DNA of 64,000 nucleotides from Tenrec ecaudatus. Its lineage: Eukaryota; Chordata; Mammalia; Afrosoricida; Tenrecidae. The stretch is from NCBI RefSeq assembly GCF_050624435.1, contig NC_134547.1, positions 33,195,419-33,259,418 on the forward strand. Reading direction: 5' to 3'. Position 1 is the stretch's first letter; the number at the start of each line of letters is the position of its first letter. Positions 12,260 to 24,065 of the stretch are shown here, one piece after another. The notes under the pieces were generated by a model. It was not told where the DNA came from and did no database searches. It was given only the letters and a program-made list of their open reading frames with translations. The translations under genes and the position numbers were made by a program.

Positions 12260-12820
12260 TGTGTTAATCTGGGTGGACTAAAGAAAAAATTTCATAAAGA
12301 CTCATATGTGTATAAGAAAGAGGTTTATATACAAGAGCAGTTGGATATTGCGAAAACATCCCAACCCAGTCCAGATCAAGTCCATAAGTCTGATACCAAT
12401 CTATAAAGTCGTCTTCAGACTCCTGAGACATATGCAATGACGCCAAGTGCAGGATGATCATAGCCAGTGGGTGGAAAGTCTTTGAATCCAGTGGTGTTGT
12501 AAGCATCTCAGCACCGGCAGGGGTCTCCATGTGGCTTCTCCAGCTTCAGAGGGCTGGCTGCGTCAGGGTAGGTCCATGTGGCTTCTCCAGCTCAGGGCAC
12601 TAGAGTAGTTCCATGTGCCTTGTCAGCTGCAATGTCTCCCAGGACGTAAACTGAGAGCAGTGTCTCTAGCATCTAAGAAGGAATTTCTGGAGTTTCCAGA
12701 ATTCCCAGGAGTGGGCCATGCCCACACAGAGGCCTCATTGGCTATGACTCAATTGACAGACTACGCTCCACCTCTTCACTCTTAATCCTCAAATTGACAA
12801 ACAATTATGTAACTACCACA
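12260..12820 (+). mobile_element. LTR-like element (TG...CA), copy 2, inserted in L1
   Basis: 561 bp beginning TGTGTTAATCTGGGTGGAC and ending AACTACCACA. The flanks GTCTT (12255-12259) and GTGTT (12821-12825) are a 5-bp target duplication with one change. L1 sequence continues on both sides, so the insertion is younger than this L1. About 40 bp longer than the other copies because of a duplicated 'catgtggcttctccagctc' block near 12530-12590. Confidence 0.75.
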
Positions 12821-13755
12821 GTGTTATTTGTAGAGACGTTGGCTTCTGCTATTTGTGTGCTTTCAGTTATGTGTGATAGTGTCGTTGTGCCATGTATTAG
12901 GGGCTCTAGGTCTGTCCCTGTTTTTATAGTGACTATAGTTTTTAGAGTGATGATATTTGTAGTTTTAGGTTTTACATGTTGATCCATCTTGAGTTCATTT
13001 TAGTATATGGTTTGAAATATAGGTCCTGTTTTAGTCTTCTGAAAATGGATATTTAGTTTGACAGCAGCGTTGGTTAATGAGACTGCTGATATCCTATTTA
13101 ATATGTTAATGTCATTGTCAAAGATCAGCTGTTCATAGGTGAATGGATTTACCTCTAGTTTCTCATTCTGTTCCATCGGCCGATGTACATACCATTGTAC
13201 CAGGCTGTTTTGAGTACCATGGATTTGAGATCGAGAAGTGAGAGGCCTCCTACTTTCTTCTTCCTTTTTCTTTTCAAACGGGTTTATTAACATGTAATTC
13301 ACATCATACAATTCCATAGTTCAATCACATCAAGAAGAGTTGCACAAGAATCACCACAATCAGTTTTAGAGCATTTTTTTTTCATTCTTGTCCTCATCTT
13401 TATTAGCTCTCCATTATTTCCCCCCAACCTCCACTGCCATGCCCCAAGGAACCATGAATCCACTTACTGTCGCTATAAATTGACCTGTCCTGGATTGCAT
13501 CTACAGAAAAACTGAATTAAAAACCAAAACAAACAGCTAACAATAATTACAAAGTAAAACGGATGAAAATCTCAATCAAAAAGAAAGCAGAAAATAAGAA
13601 AAACCAGAACAATTAAAAATGGATCATAAGGGATATCAAATAATAGGGTGTTAAATTTGAACATAGCTGCATCTGCAACAATTCAGTTTTCAATTCACTC
13701 TGCATAACAAAGCTATTCACACTCTACAAATAAGAACCAATAGGACTACGTTACA
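12821..13755 (-). mobile_element. L1 remnants, antisense, including a second 3' end
   Basis: 12821-13265 continues the complement of ORF2 from before the LTR ('gttgatccatcttgagttc', 'tcattctgttccat', 'agtaccatggatttgag'). At about 13265 a new L1 3' end begins ('tttcttttcaaacgggttta', 'aattcacatcatac', 'ttccccccaacctcc') and runs with its A-rich region to about 13755. Confidence 0.65.
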
Positions 13756-14200
13756 ATTGCCCAACAAAACCCATGCAGCAAACAAGGTAATGGATGACAT
13801 ATATAAAATTCTGGAAGAAAAAAAATACCAACCAAGAAGTATACCCAGCACAACTGTCTGGTATTCTTATACACTGACTGGTATTCTTATATGCTGCTGG
13901 TGGGCTCATAAATACGCAAAACCATTGTGGAAAGTGATATGGTGTTACCTAAAACACCTGGCAATAGAAATACCGTACAACCCAACAATACTTTTGCTGA
14001 GCATATACCTCAAAGAAAGAAGAGTCGGACATGTTCATTGCAGCACAGTTCATAATAGCAAGAAGCTGGAAATATCCATCAGCAGAAGAATGGATTAAAA
14101 AAAAAAGACAAACTCTGGTACACAATGGAATGCTATGTATCCCTTAAAAACAGCAATGAAACCATGAAGCACCCCATGACATGAAGGGACCCGGAGACCA
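13756..14200 (+). pseudogene. L1 ORF2 C-terminal remnant
   Basis: The frame from 13757 to 14098 translates to the end of LINE-1 ORF2: LWKVIWCYLKHLAIEIPYNP followed by SIYLKER and a CSTVHNSKKLEIS block, comparable to the usual LWRTVWRFLKKLKIELPYDP region. Stops and frame damage show it is dead. It has the opposite orientation to the preceding L1 pieces. Confidence 0.75.
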
Positions 14201-15290
14201 TTGTGCCGAGTGAAGTGAGTCAATCACAATGGGATAGACATTGTAATGAGTCCACTACTGTAAGGGTAGACACAGAGACGAAGGCAGGCGTTGCTCCCAA
14301 ACATACAATCTGCAACCCAGTCTGCCAGTCAATGAGGTGGAGAGGCTGCCCCGAGTCAATGAAACATACATCACCCCCTCTATGTGTACATCTTAAAAAC
14401 CGCCTTGACAGAGAAGACCTCATCTCAGCTAAAGTCAGCTGTTTAAGATTTGGGGAGAGAGGAGATTATTCAGTTGCTGCCATAGGAAACAGTGCCAAGG
14501 ATACGCCATTCCAACAGATGCCCCCACCAGAGTGATAAGGAAACATCACTGGAAATTGAAGTCAACATGGAGAAAGCGTGCATCTCTGAGAAGGTAATCA
14601 CATCTCTGTTTGTAGGAGAATGAGGAGGGGCAACCCCCCACTGGGGGAAAAAAAAGCCACTTTACAAACTCACGTGGAACCCAAAGGGAGAATATACGTA
14701 GTATTAAGTTCATAATTGGATGCGATTGATCTAGTTTCTGTGCAGGCCTGGGTGACCCAGTCCATGTGCGATAGGCTACTGGGACTTTAGACTCTGTTCT
14801 TTCGGGGCGCATAATATCCTTCATAGGCTGCACCAGACGGACATGATGTGGAAACCCCACTACATGAACTGGGCTTTACCTCAAACTCACCTACACCTAT
14901 TGGCCTTACGGCTGAAACTGCTAGTCCAAGGGCTTTGATGCTGGCCGTCAGTCATTGGACTTTGATGCAGATCTCTTGCCTTGAGAGTGCCCAATGAATG
15001 GTGGCCTGGAACTAAGATATACTTACTAATTTAGTGCCCTCCTTGCTTCATTATGGCATGAGTTAATCTGACAGGCCTGGCACTGCTGTTGGTAATAAAA
15101 ATTATTGGAATATTTGCCTTCTCACCACCTCCTGTTGTTGGAATAGTGTCCAGTAGCTTAAGAGTTTAAGTTGGACAAGCCAACAGTTCATGCATTGTGG
15201 TTCATAGCTGACTTATACTTATATATAAGTTTCCCTTTCTCCATTGTGTTTTAAATTCTATACCATCTGCTAAACTAATAATACTATCAA
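14201..15290 (+). mobile_element. L1 3'-region remnant, sense
   Basis: It continues directly from the ORF2 remnant: 'atgaagggacccggagacc', 'gtgaagtgagtcaatcacaa', 'gtaagggtagacacagagac' and 'ggaggggcaacccccca'. Much decayed after about 14900. No coding. Confidence 0.5.
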
Positions 15291-15480
15291 TTCATAGTGG
15301 TTATGCATTGAGCTACTACTCACAAGGTCAGCAGCTCAAAACCACTAGCCATCTCTGCAAGGGAAGGATGAGACTTTCTACTCCTGTGAAGATTTTCAGA
15401 CTTGGAGACTTATAGGGGCAGTCCTACCCTGCCCTATAGTGTTGCTATGTGGCAGCATTGACTTGATGGCGGTGGAAGTG
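15291..15480 (+). mobile_element. AfroSINE, 5'-truncated
   Basis: 'tcatagtggttatgcattga', B-box-like 'ggtcagcagctcaaaacc', 'gactttctactcctgtgaag', 'ggggcagtcctaccctgccc' and 'attgacttgatggcggtgg', in canonical order. Confidence 0.85.
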
Positions 15481-15599
15481 ATGCCCCACTAATGTACTCT
15501 AACATAAAATGACAATGTCTTTAAGGTGAACCAGAAGCATATATAAATCATAATGCACAAATAAATTTTGAGCTTGCACTTAATTCTAGCCCGCATTTA

Positions 15600-15900
15600 A
15601 GAACAATCAGTTCATATGACGTGGTCCCACTTGATGCTCACCTTCTTAAAGAGATCACTGAAGATGTGAGTGCTATATCAAAGTGTGGTGAAGATACTAG
15701 ATGGTGCCTAGTTATCAGAAAGAATAGCATCTGGGATCTTTGATGGCTGCTTGTTTTAAAATAAGCCTTTAAGGCATCAACAAAATCCACATGGTAGATG
15801 CATACAACCTTGTGTGAGAAAGGGATTATAAATAATATAATCCAAATCTAAAGGAGGGAATGGTATCAGAGCTTAAATTGTGAACACCAGGTTTATAGAA
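15600..15900 (+). mobile_element. L1 3'-region unit, sense orientation
   Basis: 'gatggtgcctagttatcaga', 'gcatctgggatctttgatgg', 'ctgcttgttttaaaataagc' and 'aatccacatgg' are the complement of the unit at 11045-11480 in reverse order. This shows the same 3' unit in an oppositely oriented L1. Confidence 0.6.
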
Positions 15901-18804
15901 GATTATGGAGGACAGCAGAAGCCCACACTTCATTGGCAGGGCTCACACACAGGTTAAGCCTCTGGTGAATCCCCTCTGATGGTAGCTGAGGGATGTGAAC
16001 AGTCCTGTTATCGGACAGAGACCATTGCAAAGTCTATTATGGCAGATGTGGTTAGTTTAAAATGTAGTATCTTATTATATGATCTCCCTCTGGCACATTG
16101 TGGAGCTTTTTTCTTGAGAAAAAAACAAAGCGAAAACGGTGATAGAAAAATTCACTCATCTGTCTCCTCTCTGGCTGCTTCTGTGTTGAGCTTCTTCTAG
16201 TTGGCGTTTAATAAACTTCTTCATTCTTTCCTCCAAAACTCAGGGTTGCAAAGCATCATCTGTATCTGCTTTAGCAGGTCTCTGGTGTCTTGGCTGTAGA
16301 GGTTCCCCAACTTCTACTTCTTCAAGATTCAGGTCCAAGCATTCCTGTGCAAAGGAGTTCCCTTGGCTGGTCTCCATCATGGCTTTGCTGCATGCTTGCT
16401 TTCACTCACTAGACTGGTTCACCTGCACCCCAGGACTGAAGCACCTTCATCCTTGCATTCCTGGTGTCCAGGCAGCACTGCAAGCAGGCACACAGTCGTG
16501 GTTGCCGGCACTTCATGCCTCTTCATGTGACGGTTCTCTGTGAGTAGGTGAGGAGCAGGACAAGGGGTCTGGTTCTCTGTCCTCGACCTGATGTGGAGAG
16601 AGAGGGCCTGTCCAGCTAGGCAGCTGACCCTCGGCTCTCTTCCCATCAGTTTCCCCACTGTGGGCTTGCATGGAAAATTAAGTCCTCATTGGCTCCCCAA
16701 ACACCACAGCTTTGAATGGCCTGCTATTGGTCTGCAAGCAGACAGTGATAATACAGCGAAGTCAGAGATTTCTGGATCCCTTCATGAAACATTTTCATTT
16801 AAGTACTGAGCTCAGTGCATAGGAAGAACAAACATACGTAGTTCTTATTATTTTTTATATAAAGAAGAATCAGTCTCTTGCATGAGCTGGCACGTGTGGT
16901 CAGCAGCAGCTTTCTGTGATAGGATGCATCGGAGACAGCTCCCTTGTGGCATCCACCTCGCTAGTTTTCACGCAGGGGGAGAGTTCTGCAGCTGCTCCCA
17001 TCTCTCACTGCTTCTGCAGCCCCTCAAAGGCTTTGCTGTGCCTTACTTTGGGGTCCGTTGACAGTCGTCCTGTGCCGTTGTCCCTTGGGTCAATGGGGCC
17101 AGCTTCTGGGTCAATATGGTGAGGGCTATTGAAGCAAAGGTTCATGCCCAGAGACAAAAAATCTACATAGTAATGCCCTTTACTGCTCTCCCTGTCCTGA
17201 TGAAGCAAGTTGGCCCTGGAGACACCTCTGGCTCCCAGAGCTGGTCCAATGAGCACAATGCGGTGCTTTATGACGCCCAGTTTCCACTTTCCAAAATGAC
17301 GACTGTCCAACCTTTGTGGTTAGAATGGTCTTTCCTATTTGAAATGATAATAATAATGTATTTACTTTCTAATACTCTTGTTCACTAAAATTAGCTCCTC
17401 AAATTGTTTTCTATTAGGTTGAATCCTGAGAAATGGCTTCTATTGGGTTGTTTTAGATCTATGAGAATGGCCACATTGCTATTATTTGGTCATTTTGACC
17501 AGCTTAAATGGCAATTGTGGATGGCTAAATCTAATCATTGTACTAATTCACGAGGAGCAAAGCATCTGGGACACATTGGTGTAGTGGAATCTGGAGGCTT
17601 TAGAGTCTAGTTTGACTTTGACTTCTCCCAGTGACCTGGGTAGCTCCCCTCACCTCGGTGTAGCTCAGCCCCTCGTCTCTGCAGTGGCTGTCTTTATTGT
17701 CCCCACTGCACAGGGTCACTTGACATGGTGTTTGTTAAATTTCCTCTTAAATGGGAAAGAACCCATGCAGGCCAGGTGCTGTGTGCAGTATGTGTAACGT
17801 TCACATCCTTGACTTGGGCTTTCCGGGAGTGACCGTTACTGCTTTAGCCCTGGGTTTTCTCTCTCTGGGGGACAAGCTCGGGGATGGCTAAGGTAATCTG
17901 TGAAAGGCGAATGTTATATTCAATGTGCAACATTGCATCACAAGTCAGGACGATTGGGTTAAAGTGCAAAATTCAAGCTGTCAGCTACTTTGTCTCTAGA
18001 TGGTTAGGAAACCAGCTTGAATCTTAAAAAAAAAAAATCATTGACTTAAACACACACACACATCCACACACAAAGCCTGGAAATTCAGTTTTCCCTTCAC
18101 AAGGCGACTTAGAGAACATGTTATTTATAAAATGTTTTGAAATTCTTAGAATAATATAAAAAAAAGGAATAACTACTATTCTCCATGAAGATAATTCCAA
18201 CCCTTAAATTCTATAAAGTGACTTTACTCAATAGTCTGCTAACCAAAAATCTCTACTAATAATATTTTTGTAAATATCTTGATGCAACGGTAAACCTCCC
18301 AAACAAGCTACTTTTATTCAGATTCCCATCTGGGAATCTAATTCTGGGACAACTCAACTAAGACACTTCTAATCTTGGTGTGGTGTGTGTGATGGGTTCA
18401 CAAGGCCACACTACCCCTAGTACGTCCTAGAGAACATCTCAGTGTAATATTATGTGCGATAGTGGCAATTTTAAGAGCTAAGTATTCTCCCGCAAAGAGT
18501 TGACAGTTACTGTAGTTGAATTGTAATTTACTTGTCTTCTTCTATTAGCACCACCCCCCTTGTCCTTTGGGGAGCACTCTGCTCCTATCTTTAGTCCTTG
18601 CTTTGCTCTAGGGATGAGTTTGGAACTGAAGTCTGGCCAATGAGGGTGTCCCATCTCTCTGGTCATTGTGATTGGTTCTCAGTTTTCCGTACAATCAATG
18701 CCATACCTACCGTGGAATTTAGCTGGTGTTTGAAAAGAAAGAGCTGGGTTCCCCCCACTGGTTGCTAAGCTGGTAGGATGTGAGCTTGGTCCCACCATCT
18801 AGAA
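15901..18804. other. Intergenic, mostly unassigned
   Basis: No coding support. It includes A/T-rich stretches (17330-17480, 18000-18350) with a short (CA)n at 18049-18072. I recognise no repeat family with confidence, though 15900-16250 may be decayed L1. Confidence 0.3.
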
Positions 18805-18968
18805 CAGTGGTTCTCAACCTTCCTAATGCTGCGACCCTTTAATACAGTTCCTCGTGTTGTGGTGACCCCCTCAACCAGAAAATTATTTTCCTTGCTCTTT
18901 TGTAACTGTCATTTTGCTGCTGTTATGAATTGAGCAACCCCTGTGAAAGGGTTGTTTGAGAACCTCTG
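18805..18968 (+). mobile_element. SPIN/URR1-like nonautonomous hAT transposon
   Basis: It begins CAGTGGTTCTCAACCT and ends with the inverted-repeat counterpart GGTTGTTTGAGAACCTCTG. Internal blocks are 'taatgctgcgaccctttaat', 'acagttcctcgtgttgtggt', 'gtgaccccctcaacc' and 'gcaacccctgtgaaagggtt'. The flanks ATCTAGAA (18797-18804) and GTCTAGAG (18969-18976) form an 8-bp hAT target duplication around TCTAGA. 164 bp is shorter than the ~220-bp nonautonomous forms I recall, so an internal deletion is likely. Confidence 0.8.
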
Positions 18969-19078
18969 GTCTAGAGAAAGGCTTGCCTTGGAAACCAGCA
19001 AGGCTGCGAGGTGCAGAGACTAGGCTCTGAAGATGCTGTTGGTATTCTCAGTCCAGCCATGCCTAGACTTTGCAGGAA

Positions 19079-19798
19079 GGAGCTCTGTTGGCATAGTGGT
19101 TGTGCTAGTCTGAGTAGACCAGAGAAACAAATTGATTGAGTCTCATATATGTGTAAGAGAGAACTTTATATCAAAGGGCAATTATATATTGAGGAGACAT
19201 TCCAGATTCATCCAGATCAAGTTCATCAGTCCAATATTAGCCCATATGTCCAATGCCAGTCTATAAATGTCTCTTCAGACACACGCAACACATTCAATGA
19301 CCTGAATGCAGGAAGATCCCAGGCCGGTTGGTGAAAAGTCTTGTGGATCCAGTGGCAGCAGAAGCATTTCAGCACTGGTGTGGGTCTCCATATGGCTCCT
19401 CCAGCCCAAGGGCTCTGGCTCTATCAGTGTAGCTCCATGTGTTTGTCAACAGTAATGTGCAGCAGAGAGTGTGTCTCACCTCTAGGGAGGAAGACAGGTG
19501 TTCCCAGAATCCTCAGGAGAAGGCCCTGCCCACACAGAGGCCTCATTGGTTATGACCTGATTGACGGGCCAGACTCCACTCCTTCACTCGAGTTGGCAGG
19601 AGATTATGTAACTTCCACAGTGGTTATGTGTTGGGCTGCCATCTGTAAGGTCCACAGTTTGAAACCCCCAGCTGCTCCATGGGAGAAAGATGGGGCTCTC
19701 CACTCCAGTAACCAGGTACAGCCTTGGAAACTCCCAGGAGCAGCCATGCGCTGTCCTGCAGGGTTGCTGTTACTCGGGCGCAGCTCGCTGGTGGTGGG
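19079..19798 (+). mobile_element. AfroSINE split by an LTR-like insertion
   Basis: The left part is 19079-19100 (ggagctctgttggcatagtg) and the right part is 19620-19798 (tggttatgtgttgggctgcc, 'gtccacagtttgaaaccccc', 'gggagaaagatggggctctc', 'ctcgctggtggtggga'). Removing 19101-19619 and one target copy restores a continuous SINE head. Confidence 0.85.
19101..19619 (+). mobile_element. LTR-like element (TG...CA), copy 3, inserted in an AfroSINE
   Basis: 519 bp, starting TGTGCTAGTCTGAGTAGACC and ending AACTTCCACA. It is flanked by a perfect 5-bp duplication GTGGT (19096-19100 and 19620-19624). Because the host SINE is otherwise contiguous, the element ends are fixed to the base. No internal genes, so a solo LTR is the simplest reading. 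Confidence 0.85.
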
Positions 19799-21319
19799 AT
19801 GATGATGCACTTTGCAGGCACATGGATTGTTTTGTTACTTGCAATTACAACAGTCTCGATTAAGGCTGCTGAACTGGGGGCTCTTGGGGACAGTTTAGGG
19901 TTTCCTTCTCAGAAGTTATTTTCCAAACGGGCTTGTGGGGACTTTGAGCATGAGCAAAGAGAAGAAAAGACCTGTCTCTAATGTCAGACCTACTTTTAAG
20001 AGCAAGCCCCATGGGGCCTGCAGGCTCACTTAGCTCCCGGTTTTGGGTCTGGACGGCATGGATAAACCCACTGGGCTCTTTCCGGAAGGGAGGTGTGTAC
20101 AGGGTGGGCAGAGGGTAAGGTGCAATGCAATGTTAAGTGCCCAAGTAGCCATGGAGAAAGCAGCTCTTCCTAGTCCCCTCAGAAGTCCCATCAAGGGAAC
20201 ATGGCACCTATGCCCCTCCTAGGTCTCTCTGGGTCTGTTTCTGAGGCTCAAAGGGAGACACGTGGACCCCTTCCAGCTGCTGCATCACAGACGGCCCCCA
20301 CAACATTCAATCTGAAGAGTCCACACGGAGAGGGCTGTTGCTGCTCTGCCCACACTTCTTGGTGGTTTGGGCAGAATGTGGCTACCGCCTTGCTAGCAAG
20401 AGGGAAGGACTGTGAAGGACACCACCGGGCACAGCTGTGAAGAGCCTGCTGCTGGGGCCATGGCCAGGGCACAAGCAGGTGGAGACTCGGGGTTGGCAGG
20501 GGAAGGGCTAAAGCACAAGTGTGACTCTCTGTGGAAGGGAGCTTATTCTCAGTAAGGGCGGAAGGGGGAGGAGCTTTATAGGATGGGCAGTTGAGGACTG
20601 GTCAAGGGGACACAGGTGAAGTGGCCCAGTTTGATGTGATCAGATAATGTGACTGAGCCCAAAGTGCTGTGTTGAAATGCAAAATCACATTTTAAAATTA
20701 ATCAGCGAAGTTCCCATCACGGCCCCTGACAGGTGATGAGGTGAGGCTCAGGGCTGGGCTTGATTTGATCTGATTTGATTATTACTTAGTGAAAGTAATT
20801 ACTTGGCTGAAAGTTTAATGGTTTGGTTTGTAGGCTGTGTTAAATGTCCCCGTGTTTAAAAAAAAAATCTCATCAAAATGGCATTGACAGCTCACTCCTT
20901 ATCATATTGCAAACAGCAAGAAGCCTTCCTTTTATTCTTTAGTGTTTAGAGAGGAGAAAGTGGGCTTCTTTGGGTGGGTGGCACAGAGGGGGGTGGTCTA
21001 CTTAGTGAAAGTGAACCCCGGGGGGAGTCTGTCCCCTTAGGCTGCTCCTCAAAGTAGGACCCACGGAGCAGCAGCAGCAGCAGCATCTCACAGCTTGTGC
21101 AGGCTCCTTGGCCTCCCCCCAGACCGAACGAGCAGGCAGCTGATCCTCAGGGGACTCATACATCTGAGAAACAACTGCAACAAACAACGTTCTAGATCAT
21201 GTCGACACTCAGGTTCTTCACTACAGGGTGGGGTTGGGAAGACAGCCTTACGGACCCCAGATCTTTGATTGGATAAGGCTGGCCATTTGATTCAAGCTGG
21301 GCCAATCAGAGACTTGTAT
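19799..21319. other. Intergenic with one AT-rich candidate regulatory block
   Basis: No coding support. 20640-20900 is AT-rich unique sequence with ATTA/TAAT motifs and a (tgattt)n-like run at 20761-20780. The remainder is unremarkable, with a short CAG run at 21069-21083. Confidence 0.3.
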
Positions 21320-21510
21320 GGAGCCCTGGTGGCCTAGTGATTACACATTGGCCTGCTAACTGCAAGGTCAGCTGTTTGAAGCCACCCGTGTAGGAGAAAG
21401 ACCGGGCTGACTACTCCGGGACAGAGTTTTAATTTTGGGAACCCACAGAGGCAGTTCAACCCTGATAGGGTTGTTTTGAGTAAGAATTGACTCTATGGCC
21501 ATGAGTTTTA
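21320..21510 (+). mobile_element. AfroSINE
   Basis: Head 'ggagccctggtggcctagtg', then 'gcctgctaactgcaaggtca', 'ggagaaagaccgggctgac' and 'attgactctatggccatgag'. T-rich and (TG)n(AG)n simple sequence follows to about 21570. Confidence 0.95.
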
Positions 21511-23751
21511 TTTTTTTGTTTTTTTTGGTGTCTGTGTGTGTGTGTAAGAGAGAGAGAGAGAAAGAGAGGTAATTTTCTGTTTGAGTAGCTGGATGTGTAT
21601 CACATATACTTGGGAATGGTTTTCATTCACTGCCTGTAAGGTCCCGAGCAGAGGAAGCCAGCTGGCGGAGAGAGCAGAAAGTGGGTCTGTTGGAGAACAG
21701 GTAGCAATGGCATTGCTGGTCTGGTTCACAGCTGAAATGCCACCTTTCGGCTCCCTGTGCCTTCCCTACACCCTGCCAGATTTCCCTTGTGTTGGCTGAC
21801 TTGAATCGGCTTTCATGACTCTGTCTAACCGTGCCAGGAACAGCACCTGGCTTCAGTTGAACGGAATCCCTTGAGGGGCCATGTCAGGACCTCATGGGAG
21901 GCAGGAGGCTCCAACAGAGCTGCGTGGGCAAGGCCGCTGAAGCTACAGCCAGGCGTACACAGCGGAAGCAGTCCAGGATACAAAAGCCTCTGCTAAGGGG
22001 CAATGACCATGAGCTATTCCTGCCCCCCTGGGTCTCCTCACTAAGGGGAACCCAATGGCTCAGGCAGAGTTAACGCTTGCTCTCAGGGACGCCCAGTGAA
22101 GGGGGTGGAGGCGTGTGTCTAGTCAGCTTGGCTCTCCTTCCAGCTAGATCCACCTCTTACAAACCTGCGCACAGGGGGCGTGGAAAATCCCTAGGGACAC
22201 ACCTAGTCTATTCCATTGCAAACAAAGAGCACTTGCCGGACAGCTAAACAGCTGCTAAGGCTCATGCGCTGTGTGGCTCTTTCCAAAGCCAGACCCTGGA
22301 CAGCCATTTGGGAGGAGGTCATTCTCTGGGAGGGGTGGGGAGTGGTTCCAGGAACCAGGAGGCAGGAAGGATGGGTTGGGCAGGAGGCAGAGCCCACTGA
22401 AGAGTCTATCTAGGTTGCTGCTGTGAGCAGTGGGGGATCAGCGGTGCACTGAGGAGTAGGCAGGGTGACTTCCCGAAGTATCCACCTAAAGACAGGAAAT
22501 GGGGACCTCAGCCAGGAACCTTCCAGTGTGATATCCCCCCCCCCCCATCCCCAGGATGCTCCAGTGGCCCCTGCTCTTGAGCTGCTGAGGCTCTGGGCCT
22601 GAGAGGCAGGCCTGGAAGCAAAGCAGAGGTGTACACTTAAGGTGGAGGCTCACTCAGTGTGCGGGACACATCCACCACAAGCCAGAGTGGGCTGAGGGGA
22701 TGCAGTGTCGGTGAGGTCACAGCACGCCTTAGGTCACTTGTCACTGCCCGCATGACCTGGCTGTAGACACGTGTGTACTCACACTGAAAGTAAAGCCCAC
22801 ACGGGTCCCCTGCCTGGAGTGGTCTGGATGCTCTGAGTGGTCCACACACAGCAGCCGGGTGGATAAAGCAGGAACAACGTCCTCTCGACGTTCTCTGGTT
22901 TGACGCTTCGTCCTGCAATAGTTTGTAGAAAATGTACATAGTCGCATGTCAAATGCTACATGCCTCTTGAATAAATAAAAACCAATCGTTGAAACCTCTC
23001 CTGCTCGACAGAGCATTTTCTTTGTCCTGGCCCCGTAACGTTTAGGGAGGAAATGGCAAATTTCTCATTTACTTGACTGGTTTTAGTTTCCTACAGGGTC
23101 AACAAATGCATCTGTTAGACATGGGCTTGCTGATTCATTTGCAAAACCTCCACGTGGTCCATTTCTGTTTTCCTACATACATCTCTGTGTGCTCAACGGC
23201 CCGGTGCTAGAGAGGTGGCAGCGGACGTTTCTGGCTGGGAGTTTTCCTTGTTATTTTTGATTTGTGGCATGCCTGGCATACCCCACACCTCCGTCTCCGT
23301 TCTGATAGTCACTGTCTAGTTCATGGGCACACTGTCTCTCCCAGCCCTGGAATGCTCTGGAGCAGATGCAATGTTCGGCACTTGCCATGTGTCTCAGCCC
23401 CTTGTCCCTAGGTTGGTGCCAGATCTCTGTAGACTCCGAGACTCCCACACAGGCTATTTTGTGCTTAGACACCCAAGACTCACAGATTCATCTCTCCACA
23501 CCTTAGAAGGCGATGGGGTGCTGCCACCATTTCTGGTGACTGCTGCTTGCATACAAGCACCCATTTTCTGTCCAAATGATACAGCACTGGTTGTAGGGAG
23601 CCCAACCAAATTTGTATCAAGAAAGACCCTCTAAGGCTGGGTCTCTGAAGGCCAATTGACCTGCTGCTTCTATCCAACCCCACCTCCTGATGGGCCCCTG
23701 CAACTGCCCCTCGGTGACGTAAGGCCTCCTCCTGCCAGGGTCCCTCTCTAG
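21511..23751. other. Intergenic, nothing recognised
   Basis: Apart from the (TG)n/(AG)n run at 21535-21570 and a C10 run at 22534-22546, I see no repeat or gene here. Confidence 0.3.
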
Positions 23752-23872
23752 CAGGGTCTGGGCAGTGCAAACAGTCACACTCTCGACTACTAACCCAAAG
23801 TTGGCCATTTGAATCTCCCCAGAGGGGCCTGGGAAGAAAGGCCTGGGAATCTCTCTTTGAAAGCGCGTAGCC
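23752..23872 (+). mobile_element. AfroSINE variant, partial
   Basis: 'agtgcaaacagtcacactct', 'cgactactaacccaaagttg', 'gccatttgaatctccccaga' and 'gggaagaaaggcctgggaat'. This is the subfamily with the 'ctactaacccaaagg' and 'gaagaaaggcctgg' blocks. Confidence 0.75.
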
Positions 23873-24065
23873 GTTGGGCCAGGTTGGACACTTTCCACTT
23901 CCTACCTCCATGACTGTGCTAATCCTCCTCTCAGTGGTTGTGCCTCTCCGTCCTGCTGGACCACCAGCTCCTTTGTCACGGGGAGCCTGCCACGGCCCCC
24001 TCGGTCTCCTGGTCACAGAGCAGTAACAATGCGCGTTTATTGAGTACGTCGGCCAACCAAGCCAC

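Noticed and set aside
19604-19810. Tandem of short frames across the LTR/AfroSINE junction
   Set aside because: They fall inside the SINE; coding by AfroSINE sequence is not expected.
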